A DNA stretch of 53,657 nucleotides from Candidatus Gemmiger stercoravium (GCA_019119835.1 DWWE01000037.1:1-53657), one strand, 5' to 3'; counted from the stretch's first letter, positions 24,173-33,290 are shown. Notes: generated by a model not told the origin, from the letters alone. Numbers and translations: made by a program.

Positions 24173-24949
24173 TCATTCGCCGCCGATGTATTTGGCCGTG
24201 ACCACCAGCTTGCCCTCACCGCTGACGGTGGCGCAGGTGCTCAGGCTGAGGACCTGGTCTTCGGCGGTGACGGTGACGCCGGTGTCATAGAGCGAATTTT
24301 CCTTCACCTGCTGCAGGAAGCTGCCGAACGCTTCGTCATGGGCGAAGCCGATGGAGTACAGCGGGCTGCTGTCGTCGGCAAACTGCACCGCAAAGATCTG
24401 GTAGCGGCGCACCCCTTCCGGCGTATAGAGGGTGAAGCAGCCGGTGCCGTTGCGGTAGAAGTCTTCCTCCTGATAATCCAGCAGGCCGGCAAACATGCTG
24501 CCGTCCTGCATGTGGTGGCCGTAGATCAGCACATAGGGGTCGGTCAGCGACTGGTTGGCGCAATCCATAAACAGGCTGCCCGCTTCGGAGTGGGTGCCGT
24601 CCGGCGCACGGCGCAGATAATATTCATTATCCTGTGCGTGAAGCACAGGATAATCGATGACCGGCCGGTCATCGAACTGCAGCCACCCCACCACGTCCGG
24701 GTATTGGGCCTGCAGCGCTGCAAAATCCACCGTCAGGCTGCCTGCGCTGGCCGGCGTGCCCTGGCCTGTCTCGGCGTCCTGGGCGGCCACGGGGGCCGTA
24801 TAGTCTGCGCTGAGCTGGTCATACGCCGCGCGCGCCTGGTAGTAGCCATACAGGCGGGAAGCGATCCAGAGCACGCCCCCCAGCACCGCAAGCCCCACCA
24901 GCACCTGGACCACCGTGATCCACCGGTTGGCGGCTTGTCTGTTTTTCAA
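24173..24949 (-). CDS. Class B-like sortase with Lys at the usual Arg position
   Basis: The chosen start is TTG 24949, preceded by AGGGGGTGAAG, giving 258 residues (MKNRQAANRW...). A GTG start 69 bases earlier has no good ribosome site. A membrane helix (TVVQVLVGLAVLGGVLWIAS, ~12-31) precedes the sortase barrel: DVVGWLQFDDRPVIDYPVLH, SLFMDC, IYGHHMQDGSMF (catalytic His ~145) and LSLSTCA (Cys 239). The active-site Arg, usually in GRxVV after the Cys, reads EGKLVV (Lys 247). Class B sortases attach heme proteins to the wall, and some, as in the streptococcal FCT region, polymerise FctA-type pilins. Being first in an operon with an FctA-domain protein, this enzyme probably anchors or polymerises that protein. 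Confidence 0.9.
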   Translation of the reverse strand: MKNRQAANRWITVVQVLVGLAVLGGVLWIASRLYGYYQARAAYDQLSADYTAPVAAQDAETGQGTPASAGSLTVDFAALQAQYPDVVGWLQFDDRPVIDYPVLHAQDNEYYLRRAPDGTHSEAGSLFMDCANQSLTDPYVLIYGHHMQDGSMFAGLLDYQEEDFYRNGTGCFTLYTPEGVRRYQIFAVQFADDSSPLYSIGFAHDEAFGSFLQQVKENSLYDTGVTVTAEDQVLSLSTCATVSGEGKLVVTAKYIGGE

Positions 24950-25146
24950 AAGATCTTCACCCCCTGCAGGTATGGGCCGATCCGTTTTTGCGGTCTCCTT
25001 CGGGCGCAGCCGGCGCACAGGCCGCCCGCCCCGGCGGTGGAATCGCAGAGGATCCTGCCGTTTCCTGGTTTCTCGCTTAAAAATGTAGGACCTTTTCTTT
25101 ACATTATTGAATGTACCGATACGACATGGCAGTTGTAGCTAGGTAT

Positions 25147-25155
25147 ATTATATCA
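25147..25155 (-). promoter_or_regulatory. Extended -10 promoter of the sortase/surface-protein operon
   Basis: Leftward TGATATAAT is an extended -10 element (TGn plus TATAAT). No good -35 box is seen at the right distance, which is normal for extended -10 promoters. It leaves a leader of about 190 bases before the sortase start, long enough for regulation, though no known riboswitch fold is recognised. Confidence 0.65.
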
Positions 25156-25581
25156 CTTTTCAGGCAAAATGCGATAGGTCACAGCGCCATCAGCTTGCAC
25201 AAAGTTTTGACGCTGTTTTGGGCGGAAACTGACAATTTTTGGACGCAGCTGCGGGAAATCTGCCTCCGGCGGCCCGGGCCGATTCCTCTGTGTAAAATTG
25301 CATCCTCTTTCTACAGAACGGACCGACCCGGCCGGCGCTATCTGACCGGGTTTGGTTGTAAAAATCAAGACGCTGTCTCATCCGAATCTTTTTCATCCCG
25401 GTTTCGCCGCTCCGCTGCCGGCCCGGAGACTCTCCCCTGCCCCACCTGCGCCCAAAAAAAAGCAGCGTTGGAAGGAAAAATATCCGTGCATCGTCCGCCG
25501 GCGGCGCGTATTCAGCCCGGCGGGCGGCCGGCGCCCGGGGGAGGAGGATTCCGGGTTTCGTCTGCAAACGAATGGGAAATG
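25156..25581. other. Non-coding region upstream of the sortase promoter
   Basis: About 430 bases between the sortase promoter and the tsf terminator. Short open frames occur on both strands but lack ribosome sites and recognisable content. Apart from possible upstream promoter elements nothing specific is seen. Confidence 0.5.
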
Positions 25582-25633
25582 AATACAAAAAGAGGTATGC
25601 GGCCCCTTTCGGGATACCACATACCTCTTTGTA
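25582..25633 (-). terminator. Terminator of the rpsB-tsf operon
   Basis: Read leftward, AGAGGTATG pairs with CATACCTCT (25620-25628 with 25591-25599) around an inner GC hairpin (CCC GAAA GGG), followed by TTTTTG. The complementarity continues further outward (ACAAAGAGG with CCTCTTTTTGT), giving an unusually long stem. It lies ~100 bases after the tsf stop. Confidence 0.88.
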
Positions 25634-25729
25634 TTCTCTGTTTTCCCGGCGGATCCCCGGGACCCACCGAGAGCGTCTTCCCTGCCCCACCCGCCAGGGT
25701 CGGGCAAAGCAGACGGAATCAAGCGGAAC

Positions 25730-26647
25730 TCAGCCCTTGATGGCAGCGGCGACTTCGGCGGCGAAGTCCTCGTTGCGCTTCTCCAGGCCCTCGCCCTTGA
25801 TGAAGTGGGTGTAGGCCGCGATCTGGATGTCGCCGCCCAGCTCCTTGGCGGTGGCCTCGACGTACTTCTTCACGTCCATGTTGCCGTCCTTGATGAAGGC
25901 CTGGTCCACCAGGCAGTTCTCCTTATAGAACTTGCCCAGCTTGCCAATGGCCATCTTCTCCTTGATGGCGTCGGGCTTGTTGGCGGTCTTGGGATCGTTG
26001 GCCATCTGAGCCAGGATGATCTCCTTCTCCTTGGCGATCACGGTCTCGGGCACAGCCGCTTCGTTCAGGTAGCTGGGGCTGGCCGCGGCGATCTGCATGG
26101 CGATGTCCTTGCCGAAGGCGGTGAAGCCTTCCTTGGCCGCGACATCGTCGCTGGTCTCAAACTTGACGATGACGCCGTGGGTGCCGCCGCCATGGACATA
26201 GGCAGCGCAGTGGCCCTCATAGCGGGCAAAACGGCGGACCTTGATGTTCTCCTTGATGACAAGGATCAGGGCCTTCAGGGCGTCGTCCACAGTGCCATCG
26301 CCCATCTTGCAGGCCATCAGGGCCTCCACATCGGCGGGGTTCTGCTCGGCCACGACCTGGGCCAGATCCTTGGTGAAGGCGACAAACTTCTCGTTCTTGG
26401 CCACGAAGTCGGTCTCGGCGTTGACCTCGACCACCACGGCGCAGTTGGGGAAGGTGGCGGCGTAGACCATGCCCTCGGCGGCGATGCGGCCGGCCTTCTT
26501 GCTGGCGGTGGCCAGACCCTGCTCGCGCAGGATCTCGATGGCTTTCTCAAAATCGCCGTCGGCCTGGGTCAGCGCCTTCTTGCACTCCATCATGCCGCAG
26601 TCGGTCTGCTTGCGCAGTTCCATAACGTCCTTCGCAGAAATAGCCAT
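25730..26647 (-). CDS. tsf: Translation elongation factor Ts
   Basis: A 305-residue protein with start ATG 26647 behind ACAGAAAGGATAATACGTT. The N-terminal UBA-like domain (LRKQTDCGMMECKKALTQAD, then GDFEKAIEILREQG) and the ETDFVAKNEKF motif, whose Asp-Phe intrudes into the EF-Tu nucleotide site, are typical. Two core subdomains follow (YVHGGGTHGVIVKFE; ENCLVDQAFIKDGNMDVKKY). EF-Ts exchanges GDP for GTP on EF-Tu. It is cotranscribed with rpsB, the conserved bacterial order, with a 51-base gap and a strong terminator behind it. The length is that of the full form. Confidence 0.98.
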   Translation of the reverse strand: MAISAKDVMELRKQTDCGMMECKKALTQADGDFEKAIEILREQGLATASKKAGRIAAEGMVYAATFPNCAVVVEVNAETDFVAKNEKFVAFTKDLAQVVAEQNPADVEALMACKMGDGTVDDALKALILVIKENIKVRRFARYEGHCAAYVHGGGTHGVIVKFETSDDVAAKEGFTAFGKDIAMQIAAASPSYLNEAAVPETVIAKEKEIILAQMANDPKTANKPDAIKEKMAIGKLGKFYKENCLVDQAFIKDGNMDVKKYVEATAKELGGDIQIAAYTHFIKGEGLEKRNEDFAAEVAAAIKG

Positions 26648-26698
26648 AACGTATTATCCTTTCTGTATAAAGATGATGGTGTTATACGGAACGGTCGC

Positions 26699-27433
26699 TC
26701 ACTCAGCGGCAGCCTCGGCGGCCGGCTCCTCCGCGGCGGGGGCGTCCTGTTCGCCCTGCTTGCCTTCCAGGGCGGCGTCGGCCATAGCGCCGGAGATCAG
26801 CTTGACAGCGCGGATGGCGTCGTCGTTGCCGGGGATGACGTAATCGATCTCATCGGGATCGCAGTTGGTATCGACGATGGCGACGATGGGGATGTGCAGC
26901 TTGCGGGCCTCGGAAACGGCGATGCGCTCCTTGTGGGGGTCAACGATGAACAGGGCTTTGGGCAGGCTCTTCATGTCCTTGACGCCGCCCAGGTACTTGT
27001 CCAGCTTGGCCATTTCCAGCTGCAGCTTGACCACTTCCTTCTTGGGCAGCAGGTCGAAGGTGCCGTCTTCCTGCATGGTCTTGAGCTGCTCCATGCGGTC
27101 GATGCGCTTGCGGATGGTGCGGAAGTTGGTGAGCATGCCGCCCAGCCAGCGGGCGTTGACGAAGTGCATGCCGCAGCGGGTGGCCTCGTCACGGATGGAT
27201 TCCTGCGCCTGCTTCTTGGTGCCGACGAAGAGGATCTCGCCGCCGCCCGCGACGGTCTCGCGGACGAAGTTGTACGCCTCGTCCAGCTTTTTCACTGTCT
27301 TCTGCAGGTCGATGATGTAGATGCCGTTGCGCTCGGTGAAGATGTACTTCGCCATCTTGGGGTTCCAGCGACGGGTCTGGTGGCCGAAGTGGACACCGGC
27401 TTCGAGAAGCTGCTTCATAGAAACGACTGCCAT
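26699..27433 (-). CDS. rpsB: 30S ribosomal protein S2
   Basis: A 244-residue protein. The start is ATG 27433 ([20 protein letters not shown]), preceded by GGAGGAAATACCT; frame upstream of it is leader sequence. Diagnostic segments are [47 protein letters not shown] and [21 protein letters not shown]2 joins the 30S subunit last and contacts S1 and the Shine-Dalgarno region. The C-terminus carries an Ala/Glu/Pro-rich tail ([15 protein letters not shown]) beyond the conserved fold. It is first in the rpsB-tsf operon, with its own promoter set inside a hairpin-forming sequence. Confidence 0.98.
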   Translation of the reverse strand: MAVVSMKQLLEAGVHFGHQTRRWNPKMAKYIFTERNGIYIIDLQKTVKKLDEAYNFVRETVAGGGEILFVGTKKQAQESIRDEATRCGMHFVNARWLGGMLTNFRTIRKRIDRMEQLKTMQEDGTFDLLPKKEVVKLQLEMAKLDKYLGGVKDMKSLPKALFIVDPHKERIAVSEARKLHIPIVAIVDTNCDPDEIDYVIPGNDDAIRAVKLISGAMADAALEGKQGEQDAPAAEEPAAEAAAE

Positions 27434-27521
27434 AGGTATTTCCTCCAAAAAATTTAGTTTTACCCTCCGCACCGCGAACTTGTTTTCTAACCCCTGCCGC
27501 CAGTATCGGCGGTTTTGGGCA

Positions 27522-27580
27522 CAAAAAAACAACGCAATGCGTGTGTATTGCCGAAATACTATACCACACATTGCGTTGTT
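27522..27580 (-). terminator. Terminator-like hairpin enclosing the rpsB promoter -10 region
   Basis: Leftward AACAACGCAATGTGTG (27565-27580) pairs with CACACGCATTGCGTTGTT (27528-27545): 12 plus 4 base pairs with a 2-base bulge, followed by TTTTTTT. The loop contains the rpsB -10 box. Transcripts from upstream would form the hairpin and stop. Transcripts starting at this promoter lack the left arm and escape. It thus works as a second insulator behind the pfkA terminator, or as a regulatory device. Confidence 0.75.
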
Positions 27581-27586
27581 TTGCAA
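27558..27586 (-). promoter_or_regulatory. Promoter of rpsB-tsf
   Basis: Leftward TTGCAA (27581-27586), a 17-base spacer and TATAGT (27558-27563). The leader to the rpsB start would be ~115 bases. Spacer and start region coincide with the arms of the hairpin at 27522-27580. Confidence 0.82.
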
Positions 27587-27597
27587 GCATTTTTTTG

Positions 27598-27629
27598 AAA
27601 AAGGGACGGTAAAAAGGGAAAACCGCCCC
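27598..27629 (-). terminator. Terminator of pfkA
   Basis: Leftward GGGGCGGT (27622-27629) pairs with ACCGTCCC (27603-27610), with one G-U pair, around an 11-base loop, followed by TTTTTC. It lies six bases after the pfkA stop codon. Confidence 0.85.
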
Positions 27630-27635
27630 GCGCCC

Positions 27636-28610
27636 TCAGATCGAGATGGTGTTGGCGACCTCGATCTCGCTGTCCTCGATGGTCTTGTGCATCGAGAGGG
27701 CGACGTTCACATCATAGTCCACGATCTTGCCGCCGGAGACTGCCACGACCCGGTTGTAGATGCCCTTGTCCAGCAGGTCCACGGCGTGGTAGCCCATCAG
27801 CGAGGCGTTGACCCGGTCCCGCACGGTGGGCGAACCGCCGCGCTGGATGTGGCCCAGCACGGTGGCGCGGGAGTCCACGCCGGTGGCCGCCTGGATCTGG
27901 TTGGCCAGCTCCTGGGCGCCCACAACCCCTTCCGACACGATGATGATGAAATGCTTTTTGCCGGTGGCCTGGGTCTGGCGCATCCGCTGCAGGATGTCCC
28001 GCTCGAAATCGAAGGGGCGTTCGGGCAGCAGCACGGCCAACGCGCCGGTGGCGATGCCCACGTTGAGGGCGATGTAGCCGGCGTGGTGGCCCATGACCTC
28101 CACGACGCTGCAGCGGTCATGGCTCTGGGTGGTGTCCCGCAGCTTGTCGATGGCCTCCACCGCGGTGTTCATGGCGGTGTCGTAGCCGATGGTGTACTCG
28201 CTGCAGGCGATGTCGTTGTCGATGGTGCCGGGGATGCCGACGCAGGGCACCCCCTGGTTGGCCAGGGCCCGGGCGCCCATGAACGAACCGTCGCCGCCGA
28301 TGACCACCAGCGAGTCGATGCCCAGTTCCTTGCAGCGGGCCAGGGCCTTGGCCTGGCCTTCGCGGGTCTTGAATTCCAGGCAGCGGGCCGTGTACAGGAT
28401 GGTGCCGCCGCGGTGGATGATCTCGGACACGCTGCGCACGTTCATCTCGTACACTTCGCCGTTGATCAGGCCGTTGTAGCCGCGCTGGATGCCCAGCATC
28501 CGGTAGCCTTTCGAGATGCCGGTGCGCACGATCGCACGCACCGCCGCGTTCATACCGGGGGCGTCGCCGCCGCTGGTCAGTACGCCGATGGATTTGATCT
28601 CCTTCGCCAT
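27636..28610 (-). CDS. pfkA: ATP-dependent 6-phosphofructokinase
   Basis: A 324-residue protein. The start is ATG 28610 ([20 protein letters not shown]) behind GGGAGGAAAACCAAT. Motifs: [24 protein letters not shown] (the Gly of GGDGS indicates ATP rather than pyrophosphate as donor), [20 protein letters not shown] (catalytic Asp in TIDND), [12 protein letters not shown] and [15 protein letters not shown]. The enzyme phosphorylates fructose 6-phosphate, the committed glycolytic step, and is usually a regulated tetramer. It is the last gene of the hprK-to-pfkA run but has its own extended -10 promoter and ~155-base leader. Length fits the short bacterial type. Confidence 0.97.
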   Translation of the reverse strand: MAKEIKSIGVLTSGGDAPGMNAAVRAIVRTGISKGYRMLGIQRGYNGLINGEVYEMNVRSVSEIIHRGGTILYTARCLEFKTREGQAKALARCKELGIDSLVVIGGDGSFMGARALANQGVPCVGIPGTIDNDIACSEYTIGYDTAMNTAVEAIDKLRDTTQSHDRCSVVEVMGHHAGYIALNVGIATGALAVLLPERPFDFERDILQRMRQTQATGKKHFIIIVSEGVVGAQELANQIQAATGVDSRATVLGHIQRGGSPTVRDRVNASLMGYHAVDLLDKGIYNRVVAVSGGKIVDYDVNVALSMHKTIEDSEIEVANTISI

Positions 28611-28765
28611 ATTGGTTTTCCTCCCATTGCATTGAAACAGCAGGGTGCTTGTTTCTTCCGGGTTTTCGGTCTTTCCGTTTTCTCTCCCGAACAGGCGGCA
28701 CTGCGGGCCGCGCCGGGGCCGCCCGCTCACGGTTGTTAAAAGCGTAACGATTCCCCGTAATTTCC

Positions 28766-28774
28766 ATTATACCA
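28766..28774 (-). promoter_or_regulatory. Extended -10 promoter of pfkA
   Basis: Leftward TGGTATAAT is an extended -10 element about 155 bases before the pfkA ATG. No good -35 box is visible. It lies in the 209-base gap between dnaE and pfkA and allows glycolysis to be controlled apart from the upstream operon. Confidence 0.7.
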
Positions 28775-28819
28775 TAGAACGCGGCCGGTCTTATGGATAT
28801 ATCTTGCAAAAGAATGGAT

Positions 28820-31800
28820 TTATTTTGCCTCACGGGCGATCACATGGCCCTGGCCCAGAATGCGCTCCAATTCGGTGCGCAGCAGCGGGCAGTCGTTGGC
28901 CCACAGGGACCGGGGCGCCCGCATATACCGGCCGGTATCCTCGAACTTGAAGCAGACCGGCGTGGAGCCGTCAAAGATATTCTGCAGCAGGTTTTCCACC
29001 TTTTTCATCTCCGGGCAATCCCGGGAAGGCGCCAGCAGCCAGAGGCTTTCCACCCGGGGGGCCGCCGGCCGGCGGCGTTCCCCGCCCTGGTTTTCGGCAA
29101 AGCTGCGGTCGGGGTCGTAGCCCTGCACCGGCAGCACCCCCTCCACCAGCAGGCGGGTGCCTTCCTCTTCCTTATAGGAGACACGGCCCTGGGCGATGAC
29201 GACGGCGTTTTCCTGCAGAATGTGGCGGCATTCGGCAAAGACCCGGGGGAAGACCAGCAGTTCCATCGTGCCGGTGAGGTCTTCGACGGTGGTGAAGGCC
29301 ATGAGGGTGTTGGACTTGGTGGTCATAACCTTGTTTTTGACGACGGTACACAGGATGGTGACCATCCGGTTGTCATAGCCGCGGGCCTGTTCCTCGTCGG
29401 CCAGGTCGGCCAGCGTACAGCTGGAGACCCGGGCGGCCAGTTCCCGGTAGGCGTCCAGCGGGTGGCCGGACAGGTACAGGCCGGAGACCTCCTTTTCCAT
29501 CTTGAGCAGCTCGGCGGCGGGGTATTCGGGCAGATCGGGCACCCGGAAGTCCTCGGCCGCGGCGGCGTCGCCGCCGGCGCCCAGGGCGCTGAACAGGTCC
29601 AGCTGGCCTTCCAGGTTCTGGCGGGCATCGTTTTCCACGCTTTTCAGGATGGCCTCCACGCTTTCCAACATTCCGCGGCGGCTGGGTTCCAGCCCGTCGA
29701 AGGCGCCGGCGCGGATCAGGCTTTCCAGGGCACGGCGGTTGAGTTCGGCCCCGTGCAGCCGCTTGCAGAAGTCGTACAGGCTGCGGAAAGGGCGGTTTTT
29801 GCGCTCCCGCACCACCGTGTCGATGAGGTTGCGCCCCACCGACTTGACAGCGTTGAGGCCGAAGCGGATGCTCTGGCCGTCCACCGTGAAGCCGCCGCGG
29901 GAGACGTTGATGTCCGGCGGCAGCACCTTGATACCCAGGCGCTGGCATTCGGATGTATACTCGATGACCTTGGCGGTGTTGTCCAGCACGCTGGTGAGCA
30001 GCGCGGCCATGAACTCCCGCGGGTAGTGGCATTTGAGGTAGGCGGTCTGGAAGGCCACATAGGCATAGCAGGCCGCGTGGGATTTGTTGAAGGCGTAGGA
30101 GGCAAAGCTGCTCATGTCGTCATAGATGGCGTTGGCGGCGTCCTCCGGAATGCCGTTCTGGATGCAGCCGGGGCACTCCTTGCCGGGGTCGGTGCAGCCG
30201 TAGACGAAGTGGGCGCGCTCGGCCTCCATGACCTTGTGCTTTTTCTTGCTCATGGCCCGGCGGACGTTGTCGGCCTGGCCGAAGCTGAAGCCCGCCAGTT
30301 CCCGGCAGATCTGCATGACCTGCTCCTGATAGACGATGCAGCCGTTGGTCACATCCAGGATGTGGGCCAGCTGGGGGGTGCGGTAGCGGATCTTGTCCGG
30401 CTCCTTGCGGTTGCGCAGGTAGGTGGGGATGGAGTCCATCGGGCCGGGGCGGTACAGCGAGATCAGGGCGATGATGTCTTCGAGGTTTTTGGGGCGCAGA
30501 CCGGTGAGCACCTGCTTCATGCCGGTGGATTCCAGCTGGAAGACTCCCTCGGTCTCGCCGCCGGTGAGCATGGCGTAGGTGGCGGGGTCGTCGTAGTCGA
30601 TGCTCTCGTGGGTGAAGTCGGGGTGGGTGCGCCGGACCGCAGTCTCGGTGTCGTGGATGACGGTGAGGGTGCGCAGCCCCAGGAAGTCCATCTTGAGCAG
30701 GCCCAGCCGCTCGATCTCGGTCATGTTGAACTGGGTGACCGGCACGCCGTTGTTGGACCCCAGCGGCACATACTCGGTGGCCGGTTCCCGGGTGATGACG
30801 ACGCCGGCCGCATGGGTGGAGGCGTTGCGGGGCATCCCCTCCACCTTCAGGGAGGTCTCGATGAGCTCGTGGATCTGGGGGTCGCCCTCATACAGTGCCT
30901 TGAGGTCGGGGGAGACTTCCAGCGCGTGGCGCAGCGTCATCTTGAGTTCCATCGGGATGAGTTTGGCCACCCGGTCCACTTCCTGGTAGGGCATCCCCAT
31001 GACCCGGCCCACGTCCCGCACGGCGGCCCGGGCGGCCATGGTGCCGAAGGTGACAATCTGGGCCACATGGTCCCGGCCGTACTTTTCGTTGACATAGTCG
31101 ATGACTTCCTGCCGGCGTTCGTAGCAGAAATCCACGTCAAAGTCGGGCATCGAGACCCGCTCGGGGTTGAGGAACCGCTCGAAGATCAGGTTGTAGCGGA
31201 TGGGGTCGATGTCGGTGATGCCGACGCAGTAGGCCGCCAGGCTGCCCGCGCCCGAACCCCGCCCCGGCCCCACCGGGATGCCGTGGCTCTTGGCATAGTT
31301 GATGAAGTCGTAGACGATGAGGTAGTAGTTGGTGTAGCCCATCTTTTTGACCACGCCGATCTCATAGTCCAGCCGCTGGCGCAGCTCGTCGGTGACCTGG
31401 CCGGGGTAGCGGCGCTCCAGCCCTTCCCGGCAGAGTTTTTCAAAGTACGCCTGGTTCTCCATGCCGCCGGGGGCCTTGAAGTAGGGCAGCTTGGTCTCGC
31501 CGTAGTGGAAGTCGAACCGGCACTGTTCGGCGATGCGGTTGGTGTTCTCGCAGGCTTCCGGCACCATCGAGAACAGATCATACATCTCATCGGTGCTCTT
31601 GACATAGAATTCATCGGTCTGGAACTCCATGCGGTCGGCGTCGGCGATGGTCTTGCCGGTCTGGATGCACAGCAGGATGCTCTGCATCTTGGCGTCCTCC
31701 CGGCGCAGGTAGTGGGCGTCGTTGGTGGCCACCAGCGGGATGCCGGTCTCCCGGGACAGGCGGATGAGCTGGGGCAGCACGATGTTGTCTTCCTCCAGGC

Positions 31801-32350
31801 CGTGGTCCTGCAGTTCGATGTAGTAGTTGTCCGCGCCGAACAGGTCCCGGTAGTACAGCGCGGCCTGTTTGGCCCGCTCATAGTCCCCGGCCAGGATGGC
31901 CTGGGGCACCTCGCCGGCCAGGCAGGCGGACAGGCAGATCAGCCCTTCGTGGTGGGCTTCCAGCAGCTGCCTGTCCACCCGGGGTTTGGAGTAGAACCCT
32001 TCCAGAAAGCCCGCCGAGACCATCTTGATGAGGTTTTTGTAGCCCGTCTCGTTTTTGCACAGCAGGACCAGGTGGTTGTTGCCGTCGATGCGGTTGACCT
32101 TGTCGAACCGGGTGCGGGTGGCCACATAGACCTCGCACCCGATGATGGGCCGGATGCCCGCGGCCACGGCGGCGTCGTAGAACTGCACGCAGCCATACAT
32201 AACGCCGTGGTCGGTGATGGCCACGGCGGTCTGGCCCAGCTCTTTGACGCGCTCGAACAGCCGGTCGATCCGGCAGGCGCCATCCAGCAGGCTGTATTCG
32301 GTATGCAGATGCAGGTGGGTGAACTGGCGGGGGGAAGTTGTGTCAGCCAT
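28820..32350 (-). CDS. dnaE: DNA polymerase III alpha subunit, DnaE type
   Basis: A 1176-residue protein with start ATG 32350 behind AAAGGAGACCC. The N-terminal PHP domain opens with FTHLHLHTEYSLLDGACRID and has AVAITDHGVMYG. The polymerase core has GPGRGSGAGSLAAYC and the catalytic MPDFDVDFCYERR (two of the three catalytic Asp), with finger and thumb regions after it. The C-terminal part has an HhH region and an OB fold (MVTILCTVVKNKVMTTKSNT, EDLTGTMELLVFPRVF). It synthesises DNA at the fork; Firmicutes usually pair DnaE with PolC. The length is that of the long DnaE1 form. Its start overlaps whiA by 8 bases. PHP histidines appear intact, so metal-dependent proofreading is possible. Confidence 0.98.
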   Translation of the reverse strand: MADTTSPRQFTHLHLHTEYSLLDGACRIDRLFERVKELGQTAVAITDHGVMYGCVQFYDAAVAAGIRPIIGCEVYVATRTRFDKVNRIDGNNHLVLLCKNETGYKNLIKMVSAGFLEGFYSKPRVDRQLLEAHHEGLICLSACLAGEVPQAILAGDYERAKQAALYYRDLFGADNYYIELQDHGLEEDNIVLPQLIRLSRETGIPLVATNDAHYLRREDAKMQSILLCIQTGKTIADADRMEFQTDEFYVKSTDEMYDLFSMVPEACENTNRIAEQCRFDFHYGETKLPYFKAPGGMENQAYFEKLCREGLERRYPGQVTDELRQRLDYEIGVVKKMGYTNYYLIVYDFINYAKSHGIPVGPGRGSGAGSLAAYCVGITDIDPIRYNLIFERFLNPERVSMPDFDVDFCYERRQEVIDYVNEKYGRDHVAQIVTFGTMAARAAVRDVGRVMGMPYQEVDRVAKLIPMELKMTLRHALEVSPDLKALYEGDPQIHELIETSLKVEGMPRNASTHAAGVVITREPATEYVPLGSNNGVPVTQFNMTEIERLGLLKMDFLGLRTLTVIHDTETAVRRTHPDFTHESIDYDDPATYAMLTGGETEGVFQLESTGMKQVLTGLRPKNLEDIIALISLYRPGPMDSIPTYLRNRKEPDKIRYRTPQLAHILDVTNGCIVYQEQVMQICRELAGFSFGQADNVRRAMSKKKHKVMEAERAHFVYGCTDPGKECPGCIQNGIPEDAANAIYDDMSSFASYAFNKSHAACYAYVAFQTAYLKCHYPREFMAALLTSVLDNTAKVIEYTSECQRLGIKVLPPDINVSRGGFTVDGQSIRFGLNAVKSVGRNLIDTVVRERKNRPFRSLYDFCKRLHGAELNRRALESLIRAGAFDGLEPSRRGMLESVEAILKSVENDARQNLEGQLDLFSALGAGGDAAAAEDFRVPDLPEYPAAELLKMEKEVSGLYLSGHPLDAYRELAARVSSCTLADLADEEQARGYDNRMVTILCTVVKNKVMTTKSNTLMAFTTVEDLTGTMELLVFPRVFAECRHILQENAVVIAQGRVSYKEEEGTRLLVEGVLPVQGYDPDRSFAENQGGERRRPAAPRVESLWLLAPSRDCPEMKKVENLLQNIFDGSTPVCFKFEDTGRYMRAPRSLWANDCPLLRTELERILGQGHVIAREAK

Positions 32351-33290
32351 GGGTCTCCTTTCCCGGTGCGTCGGGGGGTGCGGGTGGAGGGTCCTGCAGG
32401 CGCTGGGCGGCCTGCTGGATCCGCTTGAAGCGGTGGGAAAGCCCCGCCTTGCTCACCGGCGGGTCGAATTTCTGCCCCAGCTTGGCCAGCGGCAGGTCGG
32501 GGTAGGCCATGCGCAGGCGGGCGGTGTCGGGCAGCGGGGCGGGCAGGGCGTCCAGCGCGCCGGCCGCCTCCAGCGCACGGATGGCCAGCTGCACCTGCAC
32601 CGTGGCCTGCACGCTCTTGCCCAGGTTGGCGGTTTCACAGTTGGACAGGCGGTTGGTCTTGTTGCGCATGTCATTGTACATCCGCTGTTCCATGATCCGC
32701 ATGGCCGCGTTGCCGGCGCCCATGAAGGTGAGCAGGTCTTCGATATGGTCGCCGGCCTTGATGTAGACGGTGCTGGCCCCTTTGCGCAGGGCCCGGTGGG
32801 GGTGGAACTCGTGTTCGGCCAGGATGGCTTCCAGCTGCTGGGAGAGCTGGTAGCGGGTGGACAGAAACTCGATGTTGTAGCCCTTTTCCGGGTCGGTGGC
32901 GGTGCCGCAGCACAGGAAGGCGGTGGACACAAAGCAGGACACGCAGTTCTGGCAGCGGAAGCCGTCCGGCCGGATGCGCAGGGCGGTTTCCCGGCCGGTA
33001 TGGCCGAAGATCTCCAGCATTTTGGCGGTCTGGGCCGGGTCCTTGACGCTGAACTCAAACACCGGGCCGGCCGGGCGCTCCTTGCGCAGCAGCGTGCCGG
33101 TGATGCCGCAGCGGGCGTACATCCGCTGGGCGAAATTGGCCACCCCTTCGGTCTCGGTCTGCAGCACGATGCCCCGCTCGTCAAAATATTTGCCGAAGCA
33201 GGCCACCGCATAGGCCGCGGCCCGGCAGCAGCAGGGGCGGGTGATCTTGCGGCGCAGGATCTCGTTTTTCACATCCTGGGAAAAACTCAT
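32343..33290 (-). CDS. whiA: WhiA-type DNA-binding protein
   Basis: A 315-residue protein with start ATG 33290 behind AAAGGGGGAGGGCAGACGC. It has the N-terminal LAGLIDADG-like homing-endonuclease fold (MSFSQDVKNEILRR; AAAYAVACFGKYFDERGIVL) and a C-terminal helix-turn-helix (DLPLAKLGQKFDPPVSKAGL, then SHRFKRI). WhiA is needed for sporulation septation in actinomycetes, and in Bacillus affects division and chromosome segregation. Several Cys (RPCCCRAAA, CQNCVSC) stand out near the core. It overlaps dnaE and follows rapZ. The usual middle gene yvcK is missing between rapZ and whiA. Confidence 0.95.
   Translation of the reverse strand: MSFSQDVKNEILRRKITRPCCCRAAAYAVACFGKYFDERGIVLQTETEGVANFAQRMYARCGITGTLLRKERPAGPVFEFSVKDPAQTAKMLEIFGHTGRETALRIRPDGFRCQNCVSCFVSTAFLCCGTATDPEKGYNIEFLSTRYQLSQQLEAILAEHEFHPHRALRKGASTVYIKAGDHIEDLLTFMGAGNAAMRIMEQRMYNDMRNKTNRLSNCETANLGKSVQATVQVQLAIRALEAAGALDALPAPLPDTARLRMAYPDLPLAKLGQKFDPPVSKAGLSHRFKRIQQAAQRLQDPPPAPPDAPGKETHG

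Noticed and set aside
25111-25740. Rightward 209-codon frame upstream of the sortase operon
   Set aside because: It spans a promoter and a terminator of the opposite strand and has no ribosome site or recognisable sequence.
28793-32428. Rightward 1211-codon open frame opposite dnaE
   Set aside because: Antisense shadow of dnaE. No family features.
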